A stretch of 64,000 bases of DNA, from the NCBI GenBank assembly GCA_016721085.1, contig JADKJI010000025.1, positions 41,826 to 105,825 of the forward strand. Direction: 5' to 3'. The position numbers and the translations under genes were made by a program. The notes beneath the pieces were generated by a model. That model did not search any database. It worked only from the letters and a program-made list of their open reading frames with translations, and had not been told where the DNA came from. Each line of letters begins with the position of its first letter. Positions within the stretch are counted from its first letter, which is position 1. The stretch comes from Chitinophagaceae bacterium (GTDB lineage Bacteria > Bacteroidota > Bacteroidia > Chitinophagales > Chitinophagaceae). Shown here in pieces: positions 10,551-19,776 of the stretch.

Positions 10551-10582
10551 AAAAAAAAACAGCCCCGGAGAACCGGAGCTGT
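10551..10582 (-). terminator. Rho-independent terminator of recA
   Basis: Read on the minus strand, ACAGCTCCGG, a four-base loop and CCGGGGCTGT form a hairpin with one mismatch, followed by eight or more Ts (A-run 10551-10559 on the plus strand). It lies 52 bases past the recA stop. Confidence 0.88.
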
Positions 10583-10634
10583 TGTACTTACTAACCCACT
10601 GTTAAACTTACCTTCTTGAATATCTTAAATAAAA

Positions 10635-11636
10635 TTAAGCTTCTTGCATTTCCTTAAGCTTCGCACGAATCTTAGCTTCTATTTCATTAGCCAGTTCCGG
10701 ATTATCATGAAGCAATTGTTTCACTGATTCACGACCTTGTCCCAGCTTATCGGTATTATAGCTGAACCAGCTACCACTTTTCGAAACAATGCCCAATTCC
10801 ACACCCATATCAATTATTTCACCGGTTTTGGAAATACCTTCTCCGAATACGATATCGAATTCAGCTGCACGGAATGGTGGAGCCACCTTATTCTTAACCA
10901 CTTTCACTTTTACACGGTTACCTACTGCTTCATCTCCGTCCTTGATCTGAGCCATACGACGAATATCAAGACGTACAGATGCATAAAACTTAAGGGCATT
11001 ACCACCAGTAGTTGTTTCAGGATTACCAAACATCACCCCGATCTTCTCACGAAGCTGGTTGATGAATATGCAAATGGTATTTGTCTTGCTGATTGTTGCT
11101 GTCAACTTACGAAGTGCCTGGCTCATCAAACGTGCCTGCAGACCCATTTTGCTATCTCCCATTTCACCTTCCAGTTCACCTTTTGGTACCAGAGCAGCTA
11201 CCGAGTCAATTACTACTACATCTACCGCACCTGAAAGAATCAGACGGTCGGCGATTTCTAATCCCTGCTCACCATAATCGGGCTGAGAAATAAGCAGATT
11301 ATCTACATCTACTCCCAAACGTTGGGCGTAGGCACTGTCAAACGCGTGTTCCGCATCTATAATAGCACACATGCCTCCTTTCTTCTGGGCTTCTGCTATC
11401 ACGTGGATGGCAACAGTTGTTTTACCGGAAGATTCTGGTCCGTATATCTCAACAATCCTGCCTTTTGGTAAACCTCCAATTCCAAGGGCGGTATCTAATC
11501 CGATTGATCCGGTAGAAATCACCTCTATTTGGTGTTCTCCCTTCTCATTCATCATCATTACACTTCCCTTTCCGAAGTCTTTATCAATCTTGTCTATCGT
11601 TAATTTGAGGGCTTTGAGTTTTTCTGCGTTTGACAT
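10635..11636 (-). CDS. recA: Recombinase RecA
   Basis: RecA is the cytosolic ATP-dependent strand-exchange protein for homologous recombination, and it promotes LexA-type cleavage where a LexA is present. The 333-residue product has the Walker A motif GPESSGKTT (residues 66-74), the Walker B stretch [12 protein letters not shown], the DNA-binding loop region [10 protein letters not shown] and the [20 protein letters not shown] block, all intact. The C-terminal tail is short and only mildly acidic. It is monocistronic with its own terminator. A TAnnTTTG element lies about 33 bases upstream. No LexA box was identified. Confidence 0.98.
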   Translation of the reverse strand: MSNAEKLKALKLTIDKIDKDFGKGSVMMMNEKGEHQIEVISTGSIGLDTALGIGGLPKGRIVEIYGPESSGKTTVAIHVIAEAQKKGGMCAIIDAEHAFDSAYAQRLGVDVDNLLISQPDYGEQGLEIADRLILSGAVDVVVIDSVAALVPKGELEGEMGDSKMGLQARLMSQALRKLTATISKTNTICIFINQLREKIGVMFGNPETTTGGNALKFYASVRLDIRRMAQIKDGDEAVGNRVKVKVVKNKVAPPFRAAEFDIVFGEGISKTGEIIDMGVELGIVSKSGSWFSYNTDKLGQGRESVKQLLHDNPELANEIEAKIRAKLKEMQEA

Positions 11637-11668
11637 AATGGTAAGTTTTTATCAAAATTATTGTTTGT

Positions 11669-11696
11669 CAAAAGTAGGGGAAATTATATTATCAAC
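11669..11696 (-). promoter_or_regulatory. Candidate recA promoter
   Basis: On the minus strand TACTTTTG (11669-11676) matches the Bacteroidota -7 element TAnnTTTG exactly. A GTTG lies 16 bases further upstream (11693-11696), slightly closer than the usual 17-23. It sits 33 bases before the recA start codon. Confidence 0.45.
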
Positions 11697-11746
11697 ACTA
11701 ATTTTTTTAGTAAAATACAACTAATTTTTTTGGATTGCCTTTCCAT

Positions 11747-11777
11747 AAAAAACCCCGAAGATGCGACCTTCGGGGTT
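11747..11777 (-). terminator. Terminator-like hairpin with no obvious gene
   Basis: AACCCCGAAG (11751-11760) pairs perfectly with CTTCGGGGTT (11768-11777). On the minus strand it is followed by six Ts. No minus-strand protein gene ends here, so it would terminate an unannotated transcript or insulate recA. Confidence 0.6.
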
Positions 11778-11864
11778 CCACATGAGAAAACTAGTGGTCA
11801 AAAAGTATAAGCGAATGGTATAACACTAGACTCCAAAGTGACGACAAAATGAAATGCTAAACAA

Positions 11865-11886
11865 TACCACTAAGTGGTAGTTTTTT
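11865..11886 (+). terminator. Second terminator-like hairpin with no obvious gene
   Basis: TACCACT (11865-11871) and AGTGGTA (11873-11879) form a seven-base stem followed by G and six Ts on the plus strand. No protein gene precedes it; a roughly 90-base unannotated stretch lies between it and the opposite-strand hairpin at 11747. Confidence 0.5.
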
Positions 11887-11896
11887 GGACAAAATC

Positions 11897-11927
11897 TTGG
11901 TTAACCCCCCTTTTCGTCCAATCTTTG
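11897..11927 (+). promoter_or_regulatory. Candidate promoter of the DUF4920 gene
   Basis: TTG (11897-11899), 20 bases, then AATCTTTG (11920-11927), one mismatch from TAnnTTTG. The start codon is 17 bases further on, giving a very short leader. Confidence 0.45.
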
Positions 11928-11944
11928 CAGTAAATTATTATGTT

Positions 11945-12409
11945 ATGAAAAAAGTCCTACTACTAATGGTGTCCGGCCTTTTGGCTTTTGGATCTTTTGC
12001 TCAGGAAATCAAATCTGCTGATAAAGGCGTTACTTATGGTGCCGGTACTACTGCCGATGGAGCCATTAATGTAAACGAACTCGATAAGAATGTAAAAGAC
12101 AACAAATTCGAAGGCAAAGTATCTGGTAAAATCATAGAAGTATGCCAGGAAAAAGGCTGCTGGATGAAGCTTGAAAAAACCAACGGCGAAGCCCTGATGA
12201 TCAAATTCAAAGATTATGGTTATTTCATGCCTCAGAATATAGTAGGTAAAGAAGTGGTGCTCGATGGCGAACTTATCATTAAAGAAGTTTCTGTAAAACA
12301 ACAGCAACACTATGCAAAAGATGCTGGCAAGTCTGAAGCAGAAATCAAGAAAATTAAAAAAGTGAAGAAAGAACAACAGTTTGTGGCGAAAGGAGTACTC
12401 GTTCTTTAA
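11945..12409 (+). CDS. Exported DUF4920 family protein
   Basis: The 154-residue product has a signal peptide (MKKVLLLMVSGLLAF, cleavage after FAQ) and one DUF4920 domain. The conserved centre CQEKGCWMKLEK holds two cysteines and is followed by MIKFKDYGYFMPQNIVGKEV, a beta-barrel-like pattern. The family is largely Bacteroidota-restricted and has no proven function; periplasmic location is inferred from the signal. The start at 11945 gives the complete signal peptide; a longer in-frame reading to 11885 adds unlikely residues. It is monocistronic with a downstream terminator. Confidence 0.85.
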   Translation: MKKVLLLMVSGLLAFGSFAQEIKSADKGVTYGAGTTADGAINVNELDKNVKDNKFEGKVSGKIIEVCQEKGCWMKLEKTNGEALMIKFKDYGYFMPQNIVGKEVVLDGELIIKEVSVKQQQHYAKDAGKSEAEIKKIKKVKKEQQFVAKGVLVL

Positions 12410-12411
12410 GA

Positions 12412-12480
12412 GAGGTTCAAGAAGTTCAAGAAGTTCCAGAGGGCGTTTGAATAGGTGAGGAGTTTAAGGTTTAAAGTTCC
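12412..12480. repeat. Dispersed GTTCAAGAAGTTC / TTTAAGGTTTAAAG repeat
   Basis: Short direct repeats of GTTCAAGAA followed by GTTTAAGGTTTAAAGTTC. A reverse-complement relative lies at about 43154-43240 and a weaker one behind pckG at about 5982-6020. It looks like intergenic simple-sequence debris. Confidence 0.5.
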
Positions 12481-12548
12481 CGGGTGTAGCTTTCTAATTA
12501 AATAGTTGGCGAGTCATTAAGGATACTTAAACGTTTTGAAAATAGAAT

Positions 12549-12586
12549 AAGGGTAAGGGGGTGCAAATCTCTTTACCCTTTTTTTT
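12549..12586 (+). terminator. Terminator downstream of the DUF4920 gene
   Basis: AAGGGTAAG (12549-12557) pairs with CTTTACCCTT (12571-12580) with a small mismatch and is followed by a T run. Confidence 0.75.
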
Positions 12587-12875
12587 AATTGAATTACCGG
12601 GAAGGAGTGAAGGATTATTTTGTTGTTGGTTGCGGGTTACGAGTTAGGGATTTTGAGTATTTAGTTGATCTCTTACAAGCAGGGTTCAAACTTATAACTT
12701 ACTACTTATAACGTAGAACTCCTCTGACGTAGGTACAAAAAAAAAGGGACCCGAATGGAAATTCAGCCCCGTTTTAAAATCCAATATCCTATGAAAAACC
12801 GAGGTAAAACTAATGTCGATTTTTGATAAATACAATAGTGGGGCGATATTTTTTTTTGATGACTTATGTCAAACA
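12587..12875. other. Intergenic region, no gene seen
   Basis: This lies between converging genes. It holds simple ACTTATAACTTACTACTTATAACG-like sequence near 12690 (similar to 30240-30270) and an A run near 12737. No gene was found. Confidence 0.4.
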
Positions 12876-13502
12876 CTAATTTTTGACCAATCTGTCCTGT
12901 ATCTGTGTGTTTAAATAGCGGTTATAAACCCGTATCAGATAGATACCTTTTTCCAGAGAAGAAACATTTATCATTTGTAAACCAGAAAGCTGGTTCTGTG
13001 AAATGCGTGTTTTCCCGTTACCGTCTATAATTACAATATCAACCGGATTCTCTGAACGTACAATAAGTACATTGTCGACCGGATTAGGATAAAACCTAAA
13101 TGAAATATTACCTGCAATTATAGCCGAAGTTGTTGCAGAATACCGTTGAGAGCCATCACCTAGGGTGCAGCGAATCCTGTATTGATCCTTTCCCGCTACC
13201 GGCAACTCATCCTGCCAGTCTATCACCGCTTCTGATGTTTGTTTAATTACCCCAATAGTTTCAAAAGCTGCCCCATTTACACTCCTCTCAATGGAATAAA
13301 ACTCAGATCGGATGGTACCCGGCTTCCATGAAATCTTGACTTTTGAATTGTCTTTTACAGTTGCCGTAAGTGATATTACAAGGCTTGAAGTATCCTGAAA
13401 GTTGATCTTACCCACAAACAATAACCCCAGGGAACTCATTTCCTGGGAAAAAGTAATCAGGCTACAAAAGCCCGCAAGGCAGGTTAGCAGGTATCTCAAC
13501 AT
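12876..13502 (-). CDS. Secreted protein with a T9SS C-terminal sorting domain
   Basis: The 208-residue product starts with a signal peptide (MLRYLLTCLAGFCSLITFSQ). A fibronectin-III-like strand-rich middle follows (KISWKPGTIRSEFYSIERS, DQYRIRC). A type-A T9SS sorting domain ends it: FRFYPNPVDNVLIV, VVIIDGNGK-like turn, then SLEKGIYLIRVYNR and the basic end LVKN. It should cross the outer membrane through the Por/type IX system. The start at 13502 puts the signal at the N-terminus; the longer reading to 13538 adds unlikely residues. The small size suggests an adhesin-like accessory, but the role is unknown. Confidence 0.82.
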   Translation of the reverse strand: MLRYLLTCLAGFCSLITFSQEMSSLGLLFVGKINFQDTSSLVISLTATVKDNSKVKISWKPGTIRSEFYSIERSVNGAAFETIGVIKQTSEAVIDWQDELPVAGKDQYRIRCTLGDGSQRYSATTSAIIAGNISFRFYPNPVDNVLIVRSENPVDIVIIDGNGKTRISQNQLSGLQMINVSSLEKGIYLIRVYNRYLNTQIQDRLVKN

Positions 13503-13659
13503 CTTATTTAATGGGGGTAGAAAGAGGCAGTTATCCACAATTATTGTGCCTAAATGTGGATAACAAGAAAAGTTGCGGAAAATTTCTTCCTGATAGTTAA
13601 AGAATTATGAAAACAGGATTACCTTTTCAAGGAAAGAGTATCAATACATATACATTACT

Positions 13660-14118
13660 ATGGACAAAATAAGAAAGCTGAATCCGCGGAAAAAGATAGC
13701 CCTTGTGGCACATGATAATAAGAAAAAGGATCTGATAGATTGGGCGGAATATAATAAGACGGCCCTTGCCCGACACGAACTTTTCGCCACGGGAACAACC
13801 GGAAAAATGCTGGAAGAACAGCTCGACAGACCAGTAAAGAAACTACTAAGCGGCCCACTAGGCGGTGATCAGCAGATAGGCGCTATGATCGCCACCGGCG
13901 AAATTGAAGTACTTATATTCTTCTGGGACCCTATGGAAGCACAACCCCACGATAGTGACGTGAAAGCCTTGCTACGACTGGCTGTAGCCTGGAATATTCC
14001 GATAGCTTCAGATAGGGCTACGGCCGATTTCATACTCACTTCTCCCCTTATGCATGAAGTGTATGAAGCAAGAATTCCTGATTATACCAGTTATTTAAAA
14101 AGAAGGGTTATTCAATAA
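13660..14118 (+). CDS. mgsA: Methylglyoxal synthase
   Basis: This enzyme (EC 4.2.3.3) converts dihydroxyacetone phosphate to methylglyoxal and phosphate, a cytosolic bypass of lower glycolysis that relieves sugar-phosphate stress. The 152-residue length is typical. Family motifs are VAHDNKK near the N-terminus, the phosphate-binding ATGTTG, the catalytic Asp region SGPLGGDQQIG and FFWDPMEAQPHD. All expected residues are present. It converges on deoC, with the two coding ends overlapping by 7 bases. The neighbourhood (deoC, and pckG further away) is central carbon metabolism. Confidence 0.96.
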   Translation: MDKIRKLNPRKKIALVAHDNKKKDLIDWAEYNKTALARHELFATGTTGKMLEEQLDRPVKKLLSGPLGGDQQIGAMIATGEIEVLIFFWDPMEAQPHDSDVKALLRLAVAWNIPIASDRATADFILTSPLMHEVYEARIPDYTSYLKRRVIQ

Positions 14119-14816
14119 CCAGATTGAGTAGGATGTTCCTGAGATAGACCGGAGTTTAATTCATCCAAAATAGCCTTTGTAGCTGTTGCGCCAAATCTAG
14201 TGCAACCAAGCGCGCGCACCTCAAGGGCTCTTTGTAGAGTTCGAACTCCGCCTGCTGCCTTTACCTGGATATGAGGCAGGGCATATTGCCGCATTATACG
14301 GAGGTCCTCATCGGTTGCACCACCTCCTGCATATCCAGTAGAGGTCTTCACCCAATCGGCATTTACTTGATTACAAATAAGTGTTGCTGAAATAATTTGC
14401 TCTTTGGTCAAATAAGTGTTCTCGAAAATCACTTTAACCTTCACATTGCTTGAATGAGCAAGTTCTATTACTGCCCGAAGATCCTTTTCAACATAATCCA
14501 GATCACCACTTCGCAATTTTCCAATATGTAAAACCACATCCAGCTCCTTACAGCCATTTACTATCGCCTCCTTTGCTTCAGCTAACTTAGCAGCTGTTGT
14601 AGTGGTACCATGCGGAAAACCAATTACAGTAGTAACCAATACATCGCTATCCTTAAGAAGGGACTGCGCCAAAAGCACATCCGACGGACGGACACAAACT
14701 GTAGCAACATGATAGGTTTTTGCCAATTCGCAGCCTGCGATTATTTCTTCATCTGTAAGTGTTGGGTTCAATAAGGAATGATCAATCATTTTAGCGATTG
14801 CTTCGTAGCCGGGCAT
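14112..14816 (-). CDS. deoC: Deoxyribose-phosphate aldolase
   Basis: This enzyme (EC 4.1.2.4) splits 2-deoxyribose 5-phosphate into acetaldehyde and glyceraldehyde 3-phosphate in deoxynucleoside salvage. The 234-residue product has the class I aldolase core: MIDHSLLNPTLTDEEI, the Schiff-base Lys in DWVKTSTGYAGGGAT and the second conserved Lys in IQVKAAGGVRT. I use ATG 14816 (MPGYEAIAKMIDH); the longer in-frame ATG at 14900 adds a basic tail not seen in the family and would come within 13 bases of the divergent peptidase gene. Its end overlaps mgsA by 7 bases. Confidence 0.95.
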   Translation of the reverse strand: MPGYEAIAKMIDHSLLNPTLTDEEIIAGCELAKTYHVATVCVRPSDVLLAQSLLKDSDVLVTTVIGFPHGTTTTAAKLAEAKEAIVNGCKELDVVLHIGKLRSGDLDYVEKDLRAVIELAHSSNVKVKVIFENTYLTKEQIISATLICNQVNADWVKTSTGYAGGGATDEDLRIMRQYALPHIQVKAAGGVRTLQRALEVRALGCTRFGATATKAILDELNSGLSQEHPTQSGY

Positions 14817-14913
14817 AAAAATTGTTTTCTTAAAGTTAGCGGATTCTATTTGCCAGCTTCGTCTTAATTTTAGTCTCTTTCCTTTTAACCAGCTTTTCAA
14901 TCAACTTTCAATC

Positions 14914-17141
14914 ATGAGAAAAAAACTAGCAGTAACGCTTTTCTTTTGTGCCTATTTAGCAAATGTATTAGCACAATCAAAAACGATTTCAGGATTCGCT
15001 TCAGAAGCAGCCACCCAACAAATTATATGGGAGGAAAAATTCGACAAGTCGATGAACACTGCCAATATCGATAAATTGATAAAGGATATGGCGGCTCGCC
15101 CTCACCATGTAGGCTCTCCAGGAGACAAAGCAGTAGCCGAGTATATCCAGCAATTTTTCCAGAACCTTGGCTATGATTCGAAAATTGAAGTTCTGTATTC
15201 GCTTTTTAGTACTCCTAAAGAACGATTATTGGAAATGAACGGCTCTGTAAAATTCAAAGCATTATTAAGTGAACCTGCATTGAAAGAAGACGCTACTTCT
15301 TCACAACAAAAAGAACAACTTCCGACCTATAACTGCTGGAGTCCGGATGGTGATGTTAGTGCCCCACTTGTTTTTGTGAATTATGGTGTTCCTGCCGATT
15401 ACGATCGTTTGAAAGAAATGGGGATTGATGTAAAAGGAAAGATTGTGATTGCAAAATATGGCCGATCATGGAGAGGTATTAAACCAAAAGTAGCCCAGGA
15501 ACACGGCGCTATCGGATGCCTGATCTATTCTGACCCTATGGATGATGGCTATTTCCAGGGCGATGTATATCCATTAGGTGCTTTTAAAAACCAATACGGT
15601 GTTCAAAGAGGTTCAGTAATGGATATGCCGGTTTATCCTGGAGATCCACTGACTCCCGGTTACGGACATACGGAAGATGCGAAAGTGTTGGACAGAAGTG
15701 AAGTGACAAATCTGCTCAAGATTCCTGTGCTACCTATAAGCTATGCAGATGCCGAGCCCTTGCTCCGTTCGTTGCAAGGACCCGTTGCCCCTGCAGATTG
15801 GAGAGGCGCCTTGCCATTTACATATCATGTTGGTCCAAGTGTGAATATTGTTCATCTCAAACTTGCCTTCAATTGGGAAACCAAACCATTATATAATGTA
15901 ATTGCAAAGATGAAAGGAACTGAATTGCCCGACGAATGGGTGGTTCGTGGCAATCATCATGATGCTTGGGTAAATGGAGCAAACGATCCAATAAGCGGAA
16001 TGGCCGCAGAAATGGAAGAAGCCCGTGGATTAGCAGAACTGGTAAAACAAGGATGGAAACCAAAAAGGACAATCGTATTCTGTGCCTGGGCAGGAGAAGA
16101 ACCTGGTCTTTTAGGAAGTACTGAATGGGTGGAATATCATGCAAAAGAATTACAACAGAAAGTAGTTTTGTATATAAATAGTGATGGTAACGGTCGTGGA
16201 TTTTTTGGGATGTCGGGCTCACATGCCTTGGAGCCATTTATGAATGAAGTAGCTCGTGATGTTACCGATCCTCAAACTAAAACAAGTATCCTCGAAAGAA
16301 GACGTGCCTCTGACTTAGTTAATGCTTCAAGTGTAGCAACACGCAAAAGCTTGTTGGGCAAAAAGACACTTACAATGGGTTCATTAGGTGCAGGATCTGA
16401 TTATTCTCCATTCTTTCAACACCTTGGTATCCCTTCCCTCAATATTGGCTTTGGAGGAGAGAATGATGGTGGAGAATATCATTCAATATATGATTCGTAT
16501 GATGACTACAAAAGATTCAAAGATCCGAAATTCGAATACGGTGTTGCATTAGCACAAGCTGCAGGAAGAACTACTATGCGCATAGCCAATGCCGATATTC
16601 TTCCTTTCGACTTCCGTTCTCTTCAAAAAACGGTAAACGGATTTGCAGGGGAAGTGATGTCATTATTAGAACAAAGCCGTGAAGCGACAAGCACTGAAAA
16701 TCAATTGATAAAAGAAGGGCGTTTTGTTCAGGCAGCCGATCCTACAGAAACTTATATTCCTCCTGTTGCAAAAGACGAAGTGCCATTTATTGATTTCTCC
16801 CCTTTGCAAAATGCCATTTCTAAGATGGAAAAAAGTAGTCAGCAGCTTTATGATATAACAAGCAAACCGAATTTACCTGCTGCCAAAAACAACAGTTGAA
16901 TACGGCTCTGTATCAGGCAGAGCAACAATTGCTACTGACAGATGGTTTGCCTCGTCGTGGCTGGTATCGTCACAGCATTTATGCACCGGGTTTTTATACT
17001 GGCTATGGCGTTAAGACATTGCCTGGAATACGTGAAGCTATTGAACAAAGAAACTGGAAAGAAGCACAGGACCAGATTGAAAAGGCGGCTGCCGCCATCA
17101 ACAGGTTCTCTGATTATATTTCAAAGATTGCCTTGCAGTAA
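14914..17141 (+). CDS. Exported M28-family metallopeptidase (glutamate carboxypeptidase II-like, frameshifted)
   Basis: This is a secreted zinc peptidase of about 740 residues. It has a signal peptide (AYLANVLAQ), a PA-type insert (GIDVKGKIVIAKYGRSWRG), and the M28 catalytic core: NHHDAWVNGANDP, the general base in AWAGEEPGLLGSTEW, GAGSDYSPF and EYHSIYDSYDD. A transferrin-receptor-like dimerisation domain follows. The first frame stops at 16899. Adding one A to the run at 16885-16889 joins it to the family's normal C-terminus (TALYQAEQQLLLTDGLP, SIYAPGFYTGYGVKTLPG), ending at 17141. The break is probably a sequence error. uvrB starts 12 bases later, so co-transcription is likely. Confidence 0.9.
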
Positions 17142-17152
17142 TATTAGAAACT

Positions 17153-19192
17153 ATGCCTTTTGAATTACATGCGCCTTATGCTCCTGCCGGAGACCAGCCC
17201 GATGCTATCAGGCAGTTGACAGAAGGTTTGTTGGAAGGAGAGAAATACCAAACATTATTAGGTGTTACTGGTAGTGGTAAAACATTCACCATTGCCAATG
17301 TGATACAGAATGTTCAGAAGCCAACACTTGTGCTTACTCATAATAAGACACTGGTAGCGCAGTTATATGGGGAATTCAAACAATTCTTCCCGAATAATGC
17401 TGTTGGCTATTTTGTAAGCTACTATGACTATTACCAACCGGAAGCTTACATGCCGGTGAGTGATACCTATATTGAAAAGGATCTTGCTATTAATGAAGAA
17501 TTAGATAAGTTACGCTTACACGCCACTTCTGAATTATTGAGTGGGAGAAGAGATATCATAGTAGTAGCTTCAGTGAGTTGCATCTATGGTATGGGTAATC
17601 CTACCGAATATGAAAACGGTATCATTAGAATTGCAAAAGGACAAACACTTTCAAGACAAGGCTTCCTTCACGCATTGGTGAACTCTCTTTATTCAAGAAG
17701 TCAGGGCGATTTTGGAAGAGGAACATTCAGGGTGAAAGGGGATACGATAGATATCAACTTGCCTTATCTGGATAATGGATACCGCGTCACTTTCTTTGGA
17801 GATGAAATAGAAGATATCGAGAGCTTTGATGTAAATACTGGCAAAAGAATTGGCAAATTGGATAATGCAGCCATCTTCCCTGCTAATCTTTATCTCGCGC
17901 CAAAAGACATATTGCAGGAAGTACTTTATGAAATCCAGGATGAATGTTCGGCCCAGGTAGAATACTTCAAAGCAACTGGAAAATATATTGAAGCACAGCG
18001 ATTGAGTGAAAGGGTCAATTTTGATGTGGAGATGATTCGTGAATTAGGATATTGCAATGGCGTTGAAAACTACTCCCGCTTTTTTGACCGACGCCGACCC
18101 GGAACGCGTCCATTCTGTTTGCTGGATTATTTCCCAAAAGATTTTCTCTGTGTAATTGATGAAAGCCATCAAACCATTCCCCAGGTGAGTGGCATGTATG
18201 GAGGAGACCGAAGCAGGAAACTAGTGTTGGTTGATTATGGCTTCCGTTTACCATCCGCTCTCGATAACCGTCCTTTGAACTTTCATGAATTCGAATCATT
18301 GGTCAACCAGACCATATTCGTTTCTGCCACTCCTGACCATTATGAATTGGAGAAATGCGGAGGCGTGGTGGTGGAGCAGGTGGTTCGTCCTACCGGATTA
18401 TTAGATCCACCGATTGAGATTCGTCCAAGTGTAAACCAGATCGATGATCTTTTGGATGAAATCGATAAACGTGTCATAAAAGGCGATAGGGTACTGGTTA
18501 CAACATTAACGAAGCGTATGGCTGAGGAAATGGATAAATATCTTCAGCGTATCAACGTAAAAAGTAAATACATCCATAGTGAAGTTCATACGCTCGACAG
18601 AATTGAGATATTGAGGCAATTGCGATTGGGAGAGATAGATGTGTTAGTAGGTGTGAACTTGTTAAGGGAGGGATTAGATCTTCCTGAAGTATCGCTGGTA
18701 GCTATATTGGATGCTGACAAGGAAGGCTTTTTAAGGAATGAGAAATCGTTGACGCAAACTGCAGGTCGTGCAGCGAGAAATGTGGATGGATTAGTGATAT
18801 TCTATGCAGATAAGATGACCGAGAGTATGCACAAGACGACAGATGAGACTAACCGTAGAAGGGAAAAGCAGGTTGCTTTCAATCTGGAGCATAATATCAC
18901 TCCGAAAACAATCATCAAATCGAAGGAGCAGGTTTTTGCACAAACCTCTGTATTGGATATTAAGGGATATGATCCACAAAATCCATATGCAGTAGCTGTG
19001 GAGCAGGGATTGATAAAAGAAGTGGCGGAAGAGCAGGTTACTTACCAAACCATTCCACAGATCGAAAAAGCTATCGGAAAGATTAAGAAGGATATGGAGA
19101 AGGCGGCGCGTGATCTTGACTTTATGGAGGCGGCGCGGTTGAGGGATGAGATGTTTGGGATGCAGAAGACATTGGAAGAGATGAAGGCGTGA
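17153..19192 (+). CDS. uvrB: UvrABC system protein B
   Basis: UvrB is the damage-verification helicase of nucleotide excision repair, acting with UvrA and UvrC in the cytosol. The 679-residue product has the Walker A motif GVTGSGKTFTIAN (residues 37-49), the beta-hairpin region YYDYYQPEAYMP near 92-103, the DEAD-like VIDESHQTIPQ, helicase motifs V and VI (GVNLLREGLDLPEV, QTAGRAARN) and a C-terminal UVR domain (AARDLDFMEAARLRDEM) that contacts UvrC. It is intact. It lies 12 bases after the M28 peptidase gene and ends 6 bases before an iteron palindrome. Confidence 0.97.
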   Translation: MPFELHAPYAPAGDQPDAIRQLTEGLLEGEKYQTLLGVTGSGKTFTIANVIQNVQKPTLVLTHNKTLVAQLYGEFKQFFPNNAVGYFVSYYDYYQPEAYMPVSDTYIEKDLAINEELDKLRLHATSELLSGRRDIIVVASVSCIYGMGNPTEYENGIIRIAKGQTLSRQGFLHALVNSLYSRSQGDFGRGTFRVKGDTIDINLPYLDNGYRVTFFGDEIEDIESFDVNTGKRIGKLDNAAIFPANLYLAPKDILQEVLYEIQDECSAQVEYFKATGKYIEAQRLSERVNFDVEMIRELGYCNGVENYSRFFDRRRPGTRPFCLLDYFPKDFLCVIDESHQTIPQVSGMYGGDRSRKLVLVDYGFRLPSALDNRPLNFHEFESLVNQTIFVSATPDHYELEKCGGVVVEQVVRPTGLLDPPIEIRPSVNQIDDLLDEIDKRVIKGDRVLVTTLTKRMAEEMDKYLQRINVKSKYIHSEVHTLDRIEILRQLRLGEIDVLVGVNLLREGLDLPEVSLVAILDADKEGFLRNEKSLTQTAGRAARNVDGLVIFYADKMTESMHKTTDETNRRREKQVAFNLEHNITPKTIIKSKEQVFAQTSVLDIKGYDPQNPYAVAVEQGLIKEVAEEQVTYQTIPQIEKAIGKIKKDMEKAARDLDFMEAARLRDEMFGMQKTLEEMKA

Positions 19193-19197
19193 TTTGC

Positions 19198-19283
19198 GGA
19201 TGCCATCCTACCCCCGAGATGTCATCTTACCCCCAAGATGACATCTTGGGGGTAAGATGACATCTCGGGTTGTAAAAAACAAC
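19198..19283. repeat. Palindromic iteron element, subfamily 2, four units (copy B)
   Basis: Units start at 19198 (GGATGCCATCC), 19217, 19236 and 19255, a strict 19-bp pitch with TACCCCC-type spacers. Units 2-4 make a perfect inverted repeat with 23-nt arms, identical to copy A. GTTGT-AAAAA-ACAAC (19269-19283) follows, a second small inverted repeat also present after copy C. The element starts 6 bases past the uvrB stop. Confidence 0.9.
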
Positions 19284-19378
19284 TAAGAAAAAGTTGTATA
19301 AATATTCCTCCCCTATTTGTCCATTTCTAACCAACTCGATTGTCATACTCCTATACACTAACATCAAAACAAAACTTT

Positions 19379-19732
19379 ATGGATCAGTATGCTTTAATCA
19401 TGCGCCACGAAGATGGCGGCAAAATCGCCTCTCCAGAACAAATGGAAATCTGGATGAAACAGACTATGGATTGGATTGGAAGTATTGCAGCAAAGAATAA
19501 ATTCGTAGGCGGCACCGGTCTCCCTTTCGATGGTGCCCGAGTAGTTAAACATAATGGCATCGTAACCAATGGCCCTTTCGGAGAAATCAAAGAAACAATC
19601 GGGGGTTTCATCACTGTTAAAGCCGATTCTATTGAAGAAGCTGTTGAATTTGCAAAAGGTTGTCCTGTATTACAAGGGGAAGGCAATAGCGTTGAAGTTA
19701 GAAGAATTGCTCAAAGCGATGGGACTCATTAA
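19379..19732 (+). CDS. YCII/DGPF-domain protein linked to an ECF42-like sigma factor
   Basis: The 117-residue product is a single YCII-related domain: YALIMRHEDGG, GTGLPFDGARVV, then NGPFGEIKETIGGF, matching the DGPF motif that names this group, and ending VEVRRI. There is no signal peptide, so it should be cytosolic. Biochemical function of DGPF proteins is not established. The start at 19379 (MDQYALIMRHE) matches family N-termini. The sigma gene begins 44 bases later on the same strand, the association known for ECF42 sigma factors, so the pair is likely one unit. Confidence 0.86.
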   Translation: MDQYALIMRHEDGGKIASPEQMEIWMKQTMDWIGSIAAKNKFVGGTGLPFDGARVVKHNGIVTNGPFGEIKETIGGFITVKADSIEEAVEFAKGCPVLQGEGNSVEVRRIAQSDGTH

Positions 19733-19776
19733 AGCCTGAGCTTCGTTGACAATATCCAAAATGATACCTATCCATC

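Noticed and set aside
10737..11234. A 165-codon frame opposite recA
   Set aside because: The minus strand here is unambiguous recA; the frame has no protein-like pattern.
11778..11864. Possible tRNA between two hairpins
   Set aside because: No cloverleaf, TTCGA-type T-loop or CCA end could be built on either strand.
11963..12376. A 137-codon frame opposite the DUF4920 gene
   Set aside because: It is Phe-rich mirror translation of Lys/Glu-rich coding DNA; the plus strand has a signal peptide and a known family.
13615..13680. A 21-codon frame (MKTGLPFQGKSIN...) overlapping the mgsA start
   Set aside because: Too short, no conserved pattern, and it overlaps a strongly supported gene start.
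19198..19268. Possible CRISPR array
   Set aside because: Units are only 11 bp and palindromic, spacers are identical or complementary rather than unique, copies number two to four, and no cas genes are present.
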